This document shows, one piece after another, positions 10,600 to 21,880 of a DNA stretch of 64,000 bases. The stretch is taken from contig NC_057356.1 of NCBI RefSeq assembly GCF_016509475.1, positions 15,699,501-15,763,500 of the forward strand, in the 5' to 3' direction. This stretch comes from Prionailurus bengalensis (lineage: Eukaryota; Chordata; Mammalia; Carnivora; Felidae). The first letter of the stretch is position 1, and every line of letters starts with the position of its first letter. The position numbers were made by a program, and so were the translations under genes. Under the pieces are notes generated by a model. It was not told where the DNA came from. It worked only from the letters and a program-made list of their open reading frames with translations, and searched no databases.

Positions 10600-10825
10600 C
10601 ATTTACCAACAGCGGGCTACATGCCAAAAATATGTAGAGTTATACACACTAGTTCCAGCGCTCGCAAGTACCCTGCGAGGCAGGCATTATTGGGGAGCAT
10701 TTCCCCATTTCAGGGGTAAGAACACTGAGGCTCCAAGAGGCTAATGCACTTGTCCAGGGAGACCCCACCAGGAAGCAGAAGACTGAGGATTTGAAGTCTG
10801 TGTCTGACATTAAAGTTCATGCTCT
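10600..10825 (-). repeat. MIR SINE, antisense
   Basis: Reverse-complement MIR order: 'accctgcgaggcaggcatt', 'ccccatttcaggggtaag', 'aacactgaggctccaagag', 'cttgtccagggaga'. Diverged. Confidence 0.8.
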
Positions 10826-11299
10826 TGCCTTCTTTTGAGCTCTCCAACCCTCCCCTTTAGCTTCCTAAGTGCATTTGCTCTAGTTCTTTCTGCCTGCCAT
10901 GAGGAAGCAGGCGATAAGGTCCGTGTGCTTAGCACCACCTCACCATGTGGTAGTCCATGCAGGGACTCTACTCCTGAGTGCTCCTGCTAAGCACCAAGAG
11001 TCTTATACCCACTTCCAGGCACACCCTGAAAGCACAGCGGCACCTTCTAATCGTTCCCAGAGTGGGCAGGCTCCCGGCTACACAGAAAACAGTAATTCTC
11101 ATGGGTGTCCAAGCCATAGTATGGAACAAAACATGGGTAACTGGTCTCCCCAAGACTGGTTAGGAAAACCGATGATCTTGATCCTCTGTGTCCTTTTCAG
11201 TCTTGCGTATGTTTCGTTACTTCTGGTTCTTGTGCCTCCTATGAAATATCAGTCCCCTCTTTTTCATTACACATCCCCACAGAGTCGTTTAGTCAACCC
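10826..11299. other. Unique sequence, no gene recognised
   Basis: A 184-codon plus-strand frame begins at 10899 and runs into old repeat at its 3' half. It lacks a domain or conserved motif, is overlapped by frames in other phases, and does not look coding. Confidence 0.4.
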
Positions 11300-11800
11300 A
11301 CAGACACTTACTGATCCCTTACCAAGACAAGACCATCTGATCTCAGAAGCGGGACAGATGCATCAAACAGCTCCAATGCATGCAGCTCTGTGTTCCAAGG
11401 AGAGAGGCTTGTCCAATGTGCAATGGGGACAAAGAGAAGTGCATCTGACTTAGCCAGTGGAGGGTGAACTGAAGAAGGGGGTTCTTGGGAAGGCTCCACA
11501 GAGGTGGTGATATTTAAATGGAGTCTTGGAGGATGAGCAGAAGTTTTCAAAGTAGGAGAGGAGAGGAAGAGCATCCCCTGCAGGAGACATAATGCATTCC
11601 CAGGAGCGTGCATGTTTCAAAAGTATTTAGAGAGATGAAGCCAAGGACAGGGTGTTGGGGGGAGAGGTACAGCCAGCAGATGCAGGCGTGAGAGGCTCTG
11701 CAGAAAACCCTGAAGAACTGGGACTTTGCTGAGGTCAATGGGGAGCCACTGAAGGGTGTCAACAAAAAGAGTGATAGTCAAGTTTGTTTTATAGAAAGAT
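11300..11800 (+). repeat. Ancient interspersed repeat (family B), diverged
   Basis: It carries the family B signature near its end, 'aatggggagccactgaagg' then 'gtgtcaacaaaaagag'. The same phrase order recurs near 38130, 50680 and 57045. Upstream parts ('atgcagctctgtgttcc', 'ggaaggctccacagagg') fit as well. I recognise the family by repetition within the window but am not sure of its name. Confidence 0.5.
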
Positions 11801-11804
11801 GGCA

Positions 11805-12075
11805 TATTAGCGTTCTAGGGTTGCCTTGACTACCACTAACTGGGTGGCCTAAAACAACAAAAATTTACTCTCTCACAGTTCGGTAGGTCAGAAGGCCAAA
11901 ATCAAGGTACAGCAGGGTTGTTCCTTCTGGAGGGATAGAGGGAGAACCCGTTCCACGCCTCTCTTAGCTTCCGGGTGTTGCTGTCAACCCTCCGCTTTCC
12001 TGGGCTTGTGTGTACATCTCTCCAGTCTTTACCTCCTTCCCAGGAGGAGGGTCTCTTCCCAAGGGGAAGGGGGAG
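11805..12075 (-). repeat. ERVL-MaLR LTR fragment, antisense
   Basis: On the plus strand it reads 'gttctagggttgcc', 'aactgggtggcctaaaac', 'ctctcacagttcggtagg', 'gaaggccaaaatcaagg', which is the reverse complement of a MaLR-type LTR 3' half. This is an old retroviral LTR remnant with no coding sequence, truncated at about 12075. Confidence 0.7.
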
Positions 12076-12334
12076 GTAATGGCAACAATGAGCCCTGTTG
12101 GAAAGGATCTCAGAAACCAGAGCATCCAGTTTCCCTCTGCTTATTGATAAAAGTGGTTACAGATGCTATTAAGTGGTGGAACCAGTATTTTACAACCGGA
12201 TAGTCTATCTCAAGGATCCCTTTATATTCTTAAGATTGTTTTTTTAATGCATACTGGCTTTCTCTAGTAAGGTTTAGCTTAGACAGGGCCTTCAGGAGCT
12301 ATGGAGCTTATTGGCAGAGCTCATAATTGTCTTA

Positions 12335-12545
12335 ATAGCCAACATTTATTAAGCACACGCTAAATGCCAGGTGAGGCGCCTTGAATTCATTAGCTGTGAT
12401 TCTCACATCGTGTCTGAAAAGAAAAGCCATATTATGAATGTCCTCATCTAAGAGGTGAGAATCTTTGTACTCAGTGAGGTTATAACTTGCCCAGGGTCAC
12501 CCAGTGGTAAAGCTGAACCAGCACCCAGGGCCACATGATGCCCAA
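12335..12545 (-). repeat. MIR SINE, antisense
   Basis: 'aacatttattaagcacacg', 'aaatgccaggtgaggcgcc', then 'aacttgcccagggtcaccc' and 'agtggtaaagctgaacca' is MIR in reverse. Nearly full length. Confidence 0.8.
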
Positions 12546-13704
12546 AGCAGTTTCTAAAATAAAAAGAATCATTTGTTAAGAACCCACCATTGAGAAAAAT
12601 ATATAGGATTAGGGAAGTGGGGTATGAAAGCCCAATCAATTTATCTCAGTCCAATTGAAAGAGTTTCCATGTCCCTAGTTTGGGATAAAGAAAGCATTCT
12701 GGAAGCCTGGATGACAAACTGGGGTCACCCCGCCACCCCAGTCTGTGGGGGGAGTGCAGAAGGAGATGCATATAGGACCCAGAAGGGCACCCTCCTGTCA
12801 AGTGAGGGGCTAAGGCTCCGACTTAATTAATCCCCTTCTCCCTGCCAACATTTCCCTTGCCCTCCTGTCTGTTCGAAAGAAGACTTTTCCTCTCTGGGGA
12901 TTAAGGGACCTTTTCAGCTCCAGCTTATTCAGAATAAGGTTTCCTCGAACGAGTGGCCAACTTCTTTTCTCCCTTTGAGCCTGGCGGGCAAAGCCTGCTG
13001 CTGAATCAGGAAACTGCCAACGGAACCCATCATGCCCAGATAGCTGGCATCTGCTTGGGTGTTGTTGTTGTTTATTTTTTAATACTTGTAGGGGTTTTTT
13101 TCTTTTAATTTACTATTATTCTTCAAAGGGAATCTGGAACTTGCAGGTGCAAAGATCAAGAAGGGCCGTGTTCTTCCCTGAATGCCCCAACAGGACTCCG
13201 AAGACAGAGGGGGAAGGGCAGGGCGGGGGCTGACACCATCACCCTGACTCACATCAGCTTTCCCTCCCCCCATAGCTTCCTGTGCTCATCTGCTTTTGCC
13301 CGTGATGGCTGCCAGTGGGCATCCCGGTCAGCCAACTGGTCCTCTTGGTGTGGCCAGAGTAACGGGTCAGCCGTGGAATGTCATCTGAGGATGGACCACC
13401 ATGGTCTCACCCTAAAACATACCCCAATGCACCAAATCTGGTGCATACCTGAAATTACAACATCTGCCAAGCACAGCATTGGGTTAAGCATTGCTTACTC
13501 CCTGCACTCCATTTTCAGGGTGAAAATCCTACTAGGCTCGGTGATACCTTATGTCACTCCCACCTTAGTATAAATTAGTCTACAGCCTGGTTTCCATAGG
13601 TCAGAACACCATGAGGGTATTTGGCACCTTGGGCTGGAGAGAAGGAATAGTTAATGGGGAAGAGTAAATATTAGACATCACTAGAGAATGAAAGAGAAGG
13701 AAAC
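12546..13704. other. Unique sequence, no gene recognised
   Basis: Over 1 kb without a gene or nameable repeat. A short GTT repeat lies at 13062-13073. The section 12850-13060 is repeat-free and of mixed composition, with no splice-flanked open frame that I trust. Confidence 0.4.
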
Positions 13705-13820
13705 TGGAAGTTATCATACACCTACTGTGAGCCAGTCTTTACATATCTATTATTTCTATTTTCATAACAACCTTCCAAAGTTGGCACTATCATCCACATT
13801 TTGTGGCTGACTCACCAACA
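13705..13820 (-). repeat. MIR SINE fragment, antisense
   Basis: 'catacacctactgtgagcc' then 'catatctattatttctatt' and 'cataacaaccttccaaag' match the MIR 3' part in reverse. Partial. Confidence 0.6.
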
Positions 13821-13849
13821 TCCATCCCAGCTGACTTGTGTAACCCAGG

Positions 13850-14038
13850 GGTTCTTAGACTTTAGCAGGCAGAGGAATCCTCAGAAAAGCCTGATGAAGG
13901 AGATTCTTGAACCCCACCACCGGAGGTCCTGATTCACCTGGTGTTGTATGTGGCCCATGACTTTGCAGGTATAAGAAGCTCTCAAGGGATGCTGATGGTG
14001 CTGGTCCATCGGACCACAATTTGAACAGCATGGGTCTA
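13850..14038 (-). mobile_element. hAT-Charlie MITE, MER5-like
   Basis: The ends 'ggggttcttagac' and 'gaacagcatggg', with the internal 'aggaatcctcagaaaag' and 'gatgctgatggtgctggtcc', follow the MER5-type hAT MITE order. Old and diverged. Orientation is uncertain because the element is close to palindromic in part. Confidence 0.6.
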
Positions 14039-14364
14039 GTCATGGCAATCTTGTTCACCCAGCCAATGATTCGTTCAAATGATGGACCAGTTCAAGCCCA
14101 TTTGGACCAATGAGACATGAAAGATATGCCAGGGCTTTTGGGAAAGAAACCTTGACCCCGAAATGTGAAGGGAAGATGTCTAAGGATAAAGCTGATTCTA
14201 TGGACAGCTGACCCTATGGGCAGCTCAGTGGCATGATAGAACCTCTAAACCAACCCCAAATCCTACTCTGGACTCCCCGTTACATGAAGTAATGCATTTC
14301 TTTATTGTTTAAGCAAGGGTAGGTAGAGTTTATGTTGCTTTCAGCTCAGAACATCCTAACAGAC
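14039..14364. other. Unique sequence, no gene recognised
   Basis: No gene or nameable repeat. Confidence 0.4.
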
Positions 14365-14440
14365 ATTACTGTCATTCACAGATGAAGAGAAAGAGATTTG
14401 ATCCAAGGCCAAGGTCACACAGCTGGTAACCCAGTTCTGT
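14365..14440 (-). repeat. MIR core fragment, antisense
   Basis: 'cattcacagatgaagagaa' then 'ccaaggtcacacagctgg' is the MIR core in reverse. Short. Confidence 0.6.
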
Positions 14441-15019
14441 GGGGGGCAAAATGCCTTTCCAACTTGTCACCCTGCCTGAGTGGCTTTCTGTCCAATACCT
14501 GATGTGGCACCCTATCTACTTTGGCCATAGTATTTGGGGCCAGACCCACCTAATCTTTTATCATCAAGAGATTAAGGATTACATCTGTCCATCTGTCCAT
14601 CCTTCCCTCCATCAAGCGTCCATTCCATTCTTGCTGCATGTCAAGCTCTGTGCTTGCCATTCACCGGAGGACAAGATTCAGTCTTAGCCCTGAAAGAGTT
14701 CAAATGTAGAGGAAGAGACAGACCCACAGTCTCAACATCTCCTTCTCCATTCCCAAGACTTTAGCACCACCAAGACTTTAGCATCAGCCCACCGATGCCC
14801 CGATGCTCAGTCCTATTGAGTTTCTAAGCTGTTGGCAGATAATAAAAGCCCAATCTTTTATTCAACTCAGACAGATTTATATACCTTTGGAAAATTGGAA
14901 TTTTCTTAAACATCAGTAAAGCAATTCAAAATCCTTAGTAATGGGGATTATATAAATATTCAACCATCACATTTCTCTGTTTATAGAGCATCAAAGTGCA
15001 CAGCACATTATAAAACTTC
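14441..15019. other. Unique AT-rich sequence, no gene recognised
   Basis: Contains a small tandem duplication of CCAAGACTTTAGCA(C/T)CA around 14751-14785 but otherwise nothing that I can name. Confidence 0.4.
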
Positions 15020-15150
15020 TAATTAATCCTCATAATGCTCTGGTGTCATGAGCAAAGGGCAGATAATAACCCTATTTTACCAACGGGACCAACGGCCACT
15101 GTAACTCAGCAACTTGCCCGTGGTCATGTGGCAGACACCTGCGTTTTACA
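15020..15150 (-). repeat. MIR SINE fragment, antisense
   Basis: 'cctcataatgctctggtg', 'taaccctattttaccaacg', 'cagcaacttgcccgtggtc' is MIR in reverse, diverged. Confidence 0.65.
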
Positions 15151-15189
15151 CCTTCATTAACAGCACAGCTTATTAATTATAACAATTAC

Positions 15190-15345
15190 ATTAACAACTA
15201 GCATTTATTGAGAGACCCCATAAACCCGGCTCTGTCCTGAGAACTTGACACACATTAGCACATTACATCTCCATCACAACCCTATGAAGTAGGCTCTGTG
15301 CGTGAGGAAACTGAAGCGTAAAGGGCCGTTGTATTTGTCAAAGAC
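15190..15345 (-). repeat. MIR SINE fragment, antisense
   Basis: 'ctagcatttattgagag', 'catcacaaccctatgaag', 'gaggaaactgaagcg' is MIR in reverse. It lies next to two other MIRs, making a small cluster of old SINEs at 15.0-15.8 kb. Confidence 0.7.
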
Positions 15346-15429
15346 ACTGGCTAGTCTATGTGATTCCAAGTCCTTCATAGCTGCCCTTTGATTTATTGTA
15401 CTTGCTGGGTGACATGTTGGGAAGTAAAG

Positions 15430-15525
15430 CCCTGAGTATTCTTGTCCTGAGTCTCTGCTGCCTTCCTGTGTGGCCTTAGGAAGATTTTTAGCCTCTCTGG
15501 GTTTTAGATTGCTCATCTGTTAGTC
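15430..15525 (+). repeat. MIR core fragment
   Basis: 'gtgtggccttaggaag', 'agcctctctgggtttta' and 'ttgctcatctgttag' match the MIR core in sense. Partial. Confidence 0.55.
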
Positions 15526-15539
15526 AAGCAAGGAGAGGA

Positions 15540-15775
15540 CAGACTTTGGAACCAAACTGTAGTTTGAATTTCAACTCCACCTCTGTCCCTTACTTATCAT
15601 GTAAGTCTGTAAATTTACTTCACCTTTCTGCGATTCCATTTTCTAATCTGTGAAATGGAGTTCATAACAATCCTATCCACAAAACATGTTGCAAGAGTGA
15701 AATGAGTTCATACATGCAAAGCTCCTACAACCATGCCTAACAACTTAGTAAGCATTCAATAAATGGTGGCCATCT
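15540..15775 (+). repeat. MIR SINE, nearly full length
   Basis: 'gacagactttggaacc' to 'attcaataaatggtgg' covers most of MIR, including 'attttctaatctgtgaaatg' and 'gagttcatacatgcaaag'. Diverged. Confidence 0.85.
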
Positions 15776-15964
15776 TTAGCATATCTGTCACATGATGTAG
15801 GGGATGTGCTGGGTAATCTCTCAACTCTGATGATCTCTAATGACTTTAAAATCAGTGCTCTCCCATTGGTTTTGGTTTAGCCACAGGGAAATAGTACAAC
15901 TCTACTAGGTATAGTGTGGGGTCATCTAGACTATTCACAATATGCTAACTATTTGCAATATGCA
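15776..15964. other. Unique sequence
   Basis: A short AT-rich interval with no gene or nameable repeat. Confidence 0.35.
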
Positions 15965-16440
15965 AACAAAATCATGGTCAAGACCCTTTTGACTGCCAAT
16001 GATAGAAAAACCCAATTCAAAGTGACCGAAGCAAAAGAGAAAATTGTCTCAAGTAAACACAAAGTCCATAGGTAAATCTAGTTTCAGGAATAGTTGGGTC
16101 CAGTAATCAAACAATATTTTTCTCTTATGTTTTCTCTTGTGTTGGTTTCATTCTCAAGTAGTCTTTACCAAAATGGTAACCAAGATGACCAACCAAGAGC
16201 TCCAGGTTGACATTCTCCCAGCTCAGCAACCCCTATGGAAAGAGATCTCTTTCCTAACTGCTATAGTGAGTATCCTGGGATTGAAAGTCATTGGTCTGCA
16301 CTGGGTCTCAGATTCATAAAAGAACCAATCCCTCATTGTGACCAGGGAGCTGATGGCACATTTTCACTGGCCAGGGCTACATTATGTGCCTGTCCCTGAA
16401 GCCACATGGATTGAGGGTGGGAGAGGGGCTCACCCAGGAA
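15965..16440 (+). repeat. Ancient interspersed repeat (family A)
   Basis: The clearest family A copy: 'aacccaattcaaagtgacc', 'aaagagaaaattgtctca', 'ggtttcattctcaagtag', 'aagagctccaggttgac', 'cccagctcagcaacccc' and 'cattggtctgcactggg'. The same order is seen near 5216, 8845 and 30880. It is probably an old LTR or DNA element that I cannot name. Confidence 0.45.
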
Positions 16441-16639
16441 GGCAACTGCTGGGTCTGTGCCTAGGAAAAGTTTACTGCAGCACTTGCTGTCAGTCTGCAG
16501 ATTTCCCAGGCTAAGGCTTCAAGGGCATAACTTTGGGCTTTAACCAGCTTGAGCTGCAAATCAGTGTCCCACCTCTGATCCCAGGGGTCTGAGCAGGCTC
16601 CCATCAGCCATGCTTAAATAGGGATGTTCTCTATCACTT
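16441..16639. other. Unique sequence
   Basis: No gene or nameable repeat. Confidence 0.35.
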
Positions 16640-16960
16640 CCAGATCTTTGCACATGCTGTTCCTCTGCCTGGAAGAGCATCCTCCTTCCTCTTCTTTTCT
16701 ACCCTCCGATCCTTCAAGTCTCCACTTGGGCTTAGGAGTCACTTCCTTCATCCCTGACTACTGCCTGCCCTGGCTGGGTCACATGCACCCATGGCCCCTC
16801 GGCCCACTCGCACCCCTGCCTACATTACATGATATTGTACTTTGCTTAATTGTCTGCCTACCCTCCCCCTGACAAGACTCTGAGCAAGAGCTTTGGGAAG
16901 AGTGTGTATATCCTAGCACCACGCTAGAACCCTAAGAAGAACACCGTAAATCTTTTTTGA
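16640..16960 (+). repeat. L2 LINE 3' portion
   Basis: Characteristic L2 text: 'tctttgcacatgctgttcc', 'tctgcctggaagagcat', 'aagtctccacttgggc', then a diverged 3' end 'atatcctagcaccacg'. The 82-codon frame over it is L2-derived noise. Confidence 0.75.
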
Positions 16961-17625
16961 ACAAAAGAATATCCAATGTGTCCTGGACAGTGGGATGACA
17001 TATTGACAAGTCCAAGGGGGCAAGAGGGCCAGGAGCAAAGCACAGAGCGTGAGAGAGAAGTGAGAAGGCTCTAGACAATTGCCAAAAGACCCCAACATTA
17101 ATGGAGACAGGTAGGTCTGCACAAGATTAGGCAAATGGTGCATGCTTGGATTCCAGCTTCAGACAGAATTTTAACCCAGGCAAACATACCATGTCCCAGA
17201 AAGATCTAGAAGGTGTGCTTAGCAGGGCCCTTTTGGAACAAGGATCCTTACCACCTCTCCTGAAAGGCACATCTAAGATGATTTCAAAAACATCTGTGCA
17301 GTTCCCACACAGAATCTTGTACTCGGAAAACAAAAACACTCTCCCACTCACTACTTCTGGAGTGTTTGGTTCACCTCCCTCTAATTTACATGGCTAACTG
17401 GCCTCTCCCTGGTGAGCACCAGCAAAGCATGGAGATGAACATCTGACACCATCAAGGGCATCCATGCCTTCACCTCTTTGGAGAAGAGAAGGGCTCTCCG
17501 TGCAGGCTTTCACATTTGAAAACAATACACAGGTTACCCATCCCAGGCTGCCTGCCACTGTCCTCTCCCACCTCCGCTCACCACCCCCACCCAGGAACCA
17601 TGTCTGCTGAATGTGAGAAGCAGGT
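16961..17625. other. Unique sequence, no gene recognised
   Basis: Opposite-strand frames of 74-83 codons overlap at 17127-17397 and show no domain. Nothing else to report. Confidence 0.4.
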
Positions 17626-17629
17626 GTTT

Positions 17630-17860
17630 TGCTATTTCAAACAAGCCTGAACCCCAATTCGTTTCTCAGTAACTTGATACTCATTGGTGACGACCGTGGT
17701 TTCTCATCTAGCGTTGTTATTGATTTGGTCAGAAGTAATTAAGGAGATAATTCTTACTCAATTACATTTCCCTGAATTTCCTGAGGTTGCTAACTCTGCT
17801 CCCCGGCTGTATTTTCTTTTCTAAATTAATTTTGTCTTGACTTCGAAATGAGAATGGATA
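17630..17860. promoter_or_regulatory. Candidate conserved noncoding element (homeodomain-rich)
   Basis: A repeat-free AT-rich block with several homeodomain-type words: TAATTA at 17736-17741, TCAATTA at 17758-17764, and TTAATTTTG at 17828, plus TGTTATTGAT. This composition is common in vertebrate developmental enhancers. That is inference from motif density only; conservation was not tested. Confidence 0.3.
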
Positions 17861-18289
17861 TTAGGGGCTTGCTGTGCTTGTTGGCTTTCATAGGAACAAA
17901 GTGGGGCTCTGTATTTTAATTCTGACCAGGGCTCTCAAACTATTTTAATTTTTTAAAAAATAATGTAAAACATACACTGGTTTAAAAAAATTAGCAAACA
18001 TGAAAAGTCTTCTACCAAAGAGTAGAAGTTCCTCTTCCCAGCCTATTTGTCACTCCTGAAGGCATTCCCCAGGCTGGCACTTCTAACACTTTCCTATTAT
18101 TTCTTCAAATGATCTACGTTTCCAAATCATTTAAGTTGCAATTCTATTTCTCAGCTTGTATGTTTTAGACTTTAATGACCTCCTTCTATGAAAAATGAAG
18201 ATCTGGCTTCTTGGAATCCTTACACACTCCCCATCTCCAAGTCCTCCCCCAAATAGTATTACCTTTAGTTCTACCTCTGGTTAATGCTG
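17861..18289. other. AT-rich sequence, partly old L1-like
   Basis: Contains A/T-rich runs around 17945-18000 and no gene. Part may belong to the old L1 that ends at about 18603. Confidence 0.35.
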
Positions 18290-18603
18290 TAGCTTTAAGA
18301 AATATGTTATTAGGGCAGTGAAACTCTTCCATATGATACTATCATGATGGATACATGTCGTCATATATTCGTCCAAACCCATAAAATGTGCAACGCCAAG
18401 AGTGAATCCTAATGTAAACCATGAACTTGGGGTAGTAATGATGAGTCAATATAGGTTCATCGACTGTAACAAGTGCACCCCTCTAGTGGGGAATGCTGAT
18501 AATCCAAGAGGCTATGCATGTGGGGGGGCAGGAAATACATGGGAATTCTCTTGTACCTTCTGCTCAATTTTAAAGTAATATTAAAAAAAACATATTTTTT
18601 AAA
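18290..18603 (+). repeat. Old L1 (L1M) 3' end
   Basis: Matches the known old-L1 3' sequence in order: 'ggatacatgtcgtcatata', 'caaacccataaaatgtgc', 'aagagtgaatcctaatg', 'ataggttcatcgactgt', 'gaggctatgcatgtg'. A CAN-SINE follows directly. Confidence 0.75.
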
Positions 18604-18619
18604 AACTATATTACATTCA

Positions 18620-18837
18620 GGGCACCTGGGTGGTTCAGTCAGTTAAGCGTCCAACTCTTGATTTCAGCTCAGGCCATGATCTCACAGTTCCGTGAGCCGG
18701 AGCCCTGCCTCAGGCTCTGCACTGACCCTGAGGACCCTGCTTGGGATTCTCTCTCTCCTCTCTCTGACACTCCCCTCCTTGTGCTCTCTCTGTCTCTCAA
18801 AATAAATAAACTTAATTTTAAAAATTATTTTAAATAC
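18620..18837 (+). mobile_element. CAN-SINE, sense, older
   Basis: Head GGGCACCTGGGTGGTTCAG, B-box region, shortened CT tract and AATAAATAAACTTAATTTT tail. The imperfect target-site duplication AACTAT(A/G)TTACA is at 18604 and 18838. Several changes in the A and B boxes suggest it is older than the CpG-rich copies. Confidence 0.93.
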
Positions 18838-19766
18838 AACTATGTTACACTTGCATTTCTGTCCCCATTCATCATAGAAAGTATCTTTTGACTCCTCACT
18901 TTATAGAGGAGATTAGTTCATCATCTCCCCTTGTGTCTTTTATTACTACTTTTACATCATCAAGATTGGCAGCCCACATTCTGTTCTGGGCCCGTAGTTA
19001 GTTTCCCAGGCTTTGTCTATGAGTTGAATCTAAAAGTTGAAAATCAAAGACTATTACAGCTTCCTTTTCAACGGCTCATCCACCCACTCAACAAATAGCT
19101 GCCAAGAAACCACTCTGGTTTGGCACTGTGCCAGAGACCAAAGAGGCAATATGACAAGGTCACACTCCCTATATGCACTGCAAGGCTACAATTTAGAGGA
19201 GGGAGGGAAAACACACACCTTACAACATAAGCATAATAGCTGTTTAAATCAGTGGTTTTTAACTTTACATTAAAAATAAGAAACATAATAAAGAGGTAAG
19301 CTGCCTATAACAAATATTTTAAGTTAGAATTGCTGGTTTTTCTTTTCCTTTGTGAATATAAGTAGAGTCTTGGTGCTCAGGCCTTGCCCCACCTGTCTTC
19401 CCCACAGTGATCCTCAGGCTGAAGCCAGAACAGTAGATTTTACCCACTGGGGATCATATCCGTCCTCCAGGGATGGAGAGACAGTGAGAGGCATCATAGC
19501 TGCAATTTTGTTTTGTGTCTATAAAGTTCCTTCAACAGGGAGCCTTTGCAGCATTGGATGCATTGGTCTAGAACACACTGGCTGGAAATATCACTCTGAG
19601 GGCAGCTGGGAACAAACATCTGCTCATCATGAGAGATGCCAGACCAGTCACCATGATGCCCATGGGGCCAGTGCAGACACCACGGGGGCCCCTGGGGCCA
19701 TGGAGGGAGTATTCTGACCGTCCTTGGCATGAATGTCCCATCCAAGTGGTGGAGCAGGTGCAGGCA
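18838..19766. other. Unique sequence, no gene recognised
   Basis: Overlapping frames on both strands (19037-19286, 19352-19717) lack domains. No nameable repeat. Confidence 0.4.
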
Positions 19767-19779
19767 TGTGTGTGTGTGT

Positions 19780-19821
<42 letters not shown>
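19767..19821. repeat. (TG)n microsatellite
   Basis: About 27 TG units with one TC interruption near 19782. It produces artefactual Cys/Val and Thr/His frames on the two strands. Confidence 0.97.
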
Positions 19822-19827
<6 letters not shown>

Positions 19828-20319
19828 ATCAAAGTATAAAATCTCTCTGGAAGGATACACAAGAACTTGGTAGCACTAGTCATCTCTGCAGAGGGAAATG
19901 ACTAGCTTGAGGACAAGATGGAAGTAATGCTTTTTAACTATTTACCCTTTTGTTTGTTTTTAAACCATTTGAAAATGCTACCTATTCAAAAGAAAAACTA
20001 AGATAAAAAATGAAATAAAACTTGAGGCTTCATCTTTGGTCCTTAGCTAGGGCCCTCATCTCTAAGCTGATGTAGCTTCCCATGGCTTCTCAGCAGTATT
20101 ACCACCATTGGGCATGTTTTCTCCTGCTTGGGGACTTCAGGAGAACCTTCATAATCCTCTCACCTACCCATCACACCTTATGTTCCAACTCCTCCTGGTT
20201 CCTTTTGTCTGAAACAGCTCTCTCTCCACTTCAGCTCAGTGACAGCCGCAGCCAATAACCTGCCCTGACCAGCCTCGAGCTGAGGTCAATGCCTGCACTT
20301 CACCACATTATAGTTAAAC
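19822..20319. other. Unique sequence, no gene recognised
   Basis: No gene or clear repeat. A run of A-rich sequence near 19985-20025 has no matching element body that I could identify. Confidence 0.4.
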
Positions 20320-20440
20320 TGCCTGTTTGGTATCTGTCTCCCCGATTAGACCGTGAGCTACTTGAGGGCAGGGAGGCTGTCTTGTTCAGCATCGTATCTC
20401 TGGCCAGTTTCTAACTCATAGCAGGTATTTAAGAAGTTTT
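20320..20440 (+). repeat. L2 LINE 3' end
   Basis: 'gaccgtgagctacttgagg' then 'gcagggaggctgtcttg' and 'ctcatagcaggtatttaag' match the L2 3' end. Old. Confidence 0.65.
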
Positions 20441-21299
20441 TGAGCCTCTGGTCCCTCACGCAGTGTCCTAATGTGGCCCATGTAACCTGGCATTGAATTG
20501 CATCTTGTGGACAGCATTGTGGAAGCATTGCTTCATATCAAAGCAGCCCCGGACGCACATGAAGGCTCCTCCCCAGGGGAATGCAAGCCCCCACCAGCAA
20601 TTCTGCATCTTGGCTCTTTTCCCTTTCTCTCCCCGTCCCCCCAGTCCTAAACTCATCTCTCTGCTTCTGCTATTCGTGTGGAAAATGAGGTTAAATGAAT
20701 TACTAACCCATGGAAGGCTGGGTTTCTTTGGACCTTCAGGGGATTCACTGGGATTCTGCAAAGATGTTGACTTCCATCTTCCTCCAGGGAGAGAGAAAAG
20801 AAACTGAGGGTGCATGGGGACATATCCCCACCCCTCACACACACACATGTAAAGTGCCTGGCATGGGAATGGCAGTTGTGTGTTATGATGCTACTTTTCC
20901 TTCCTGGAACCATGGCAGACATTGCTAATCAATCCCAGAATTCTTCTGATGAGATCAGACTGCAGGGACTTCTAGACAGCCACTCCTACTAATGTAGATT
21001 GAACCTGGCACTGGAGATGCCCATTTGGAGATGGACAGAGCCCATTTGCCATGTCCAGCCTAACACCTTTCCAAACACATGGGAGGTGCTGAAAATTTAG
21101 GCATAATTTTTTAGGCATAAATTTAGGCATAATTATTAAACAGAAGTGCTATTGGCAAAAGGTGGTTGTTACATCCTGGGGCCCATATCCTGAAGCTCCT
21201 CCAGGACTTTGAATGACAGCCCATCATATGGATTCCCATTGGCTACTGCTGCCCACCAACCGGACTGCTGGCCCCTCATATACCTCGTCTTTCAAAAGA
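20441..21299. other. Unique sequence, no gene recognised
   Basis: Frames of about 104-126 codons lie on opposite strands over the same bases (20468-20848 minus, 20493-20807 plus), which argues against coding. A direct triplication of TTAGGCATAA occurs at 21097-21134. Confidence 0.4.
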
Positions 21300-21500
21300 A
21301 CTTGTGAGATTAATGTATTTGATTAAAAACAAAATTTCTTTTTTACTGGGTGGATATAGCACATTGGCTGCTGGCACGCCAGCTCAATCCCTGGGCTGAT
21401 GGAGGCTCATTGATGCTGGAGGCCAATTTCCATTTCAATCAAGTGCAAGTGGAGGGTGGCAGAGAAAAAGATTGAAGGAAACTGGGACTTGACTGAAAGC
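21300..21500. promoter_or_regulatory. Weak candidate conserved noncoding element
   Basis: Repeat-free block with GATTAATG, TTGATTAAAA and an NK2-type TCAAGTGCAAGTG word near 21438-21451. No other evidence supports a function, and conservation was not tested. Confidence 0.18.
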
Positions 21501-21679
21501 TATGGCATCTAGTGCCACCTACTGTTATATCACTGCATCGCTACCATTTCTGACCGTCTCCGGGTTGTTGATAGCCTTCATCTGTCCTTCATGAGTTTAT
21601 TTGAGAATAAGTCATTCAAGTTATATTTTGTCTTTATGATTCAATTTTTTAAAAAAAATTCCAGATACTCACTATATAG

Positions 21680-21880
21680 TGATAATGATAGTAACATTCT
21701 TTGATGTGTTTAGTTCACGAAGCCAAAATACCAAGCTGCCTCTCAGTACCCTCACAACTCCTTGGATGAAGACTGGGCAGGTGACAGGTGGGAGCCCTGA
21801 TGTCCGGAGGGGAGTGACAGACCTGGAGTCACACAGCTAGAGGGGCAAGGAGCTGGGACTCTGAATCCTCATATCCCTTC
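21680..21880 (-). repeat. MIR SINE, antisense, diverged
   Basis: 'tcagtaccctcacaactcc' and 'ggagtcacacagctagagg' place this as MIR in reverse. Heavily diverged. Confidence 0.55.

Noticed and set aside
10899..11453. 184-codon plus-strand open frame
   Set aside because: No domain; its 3' half runs into an old interspersed repeat (family B); frames in other phases overlap.
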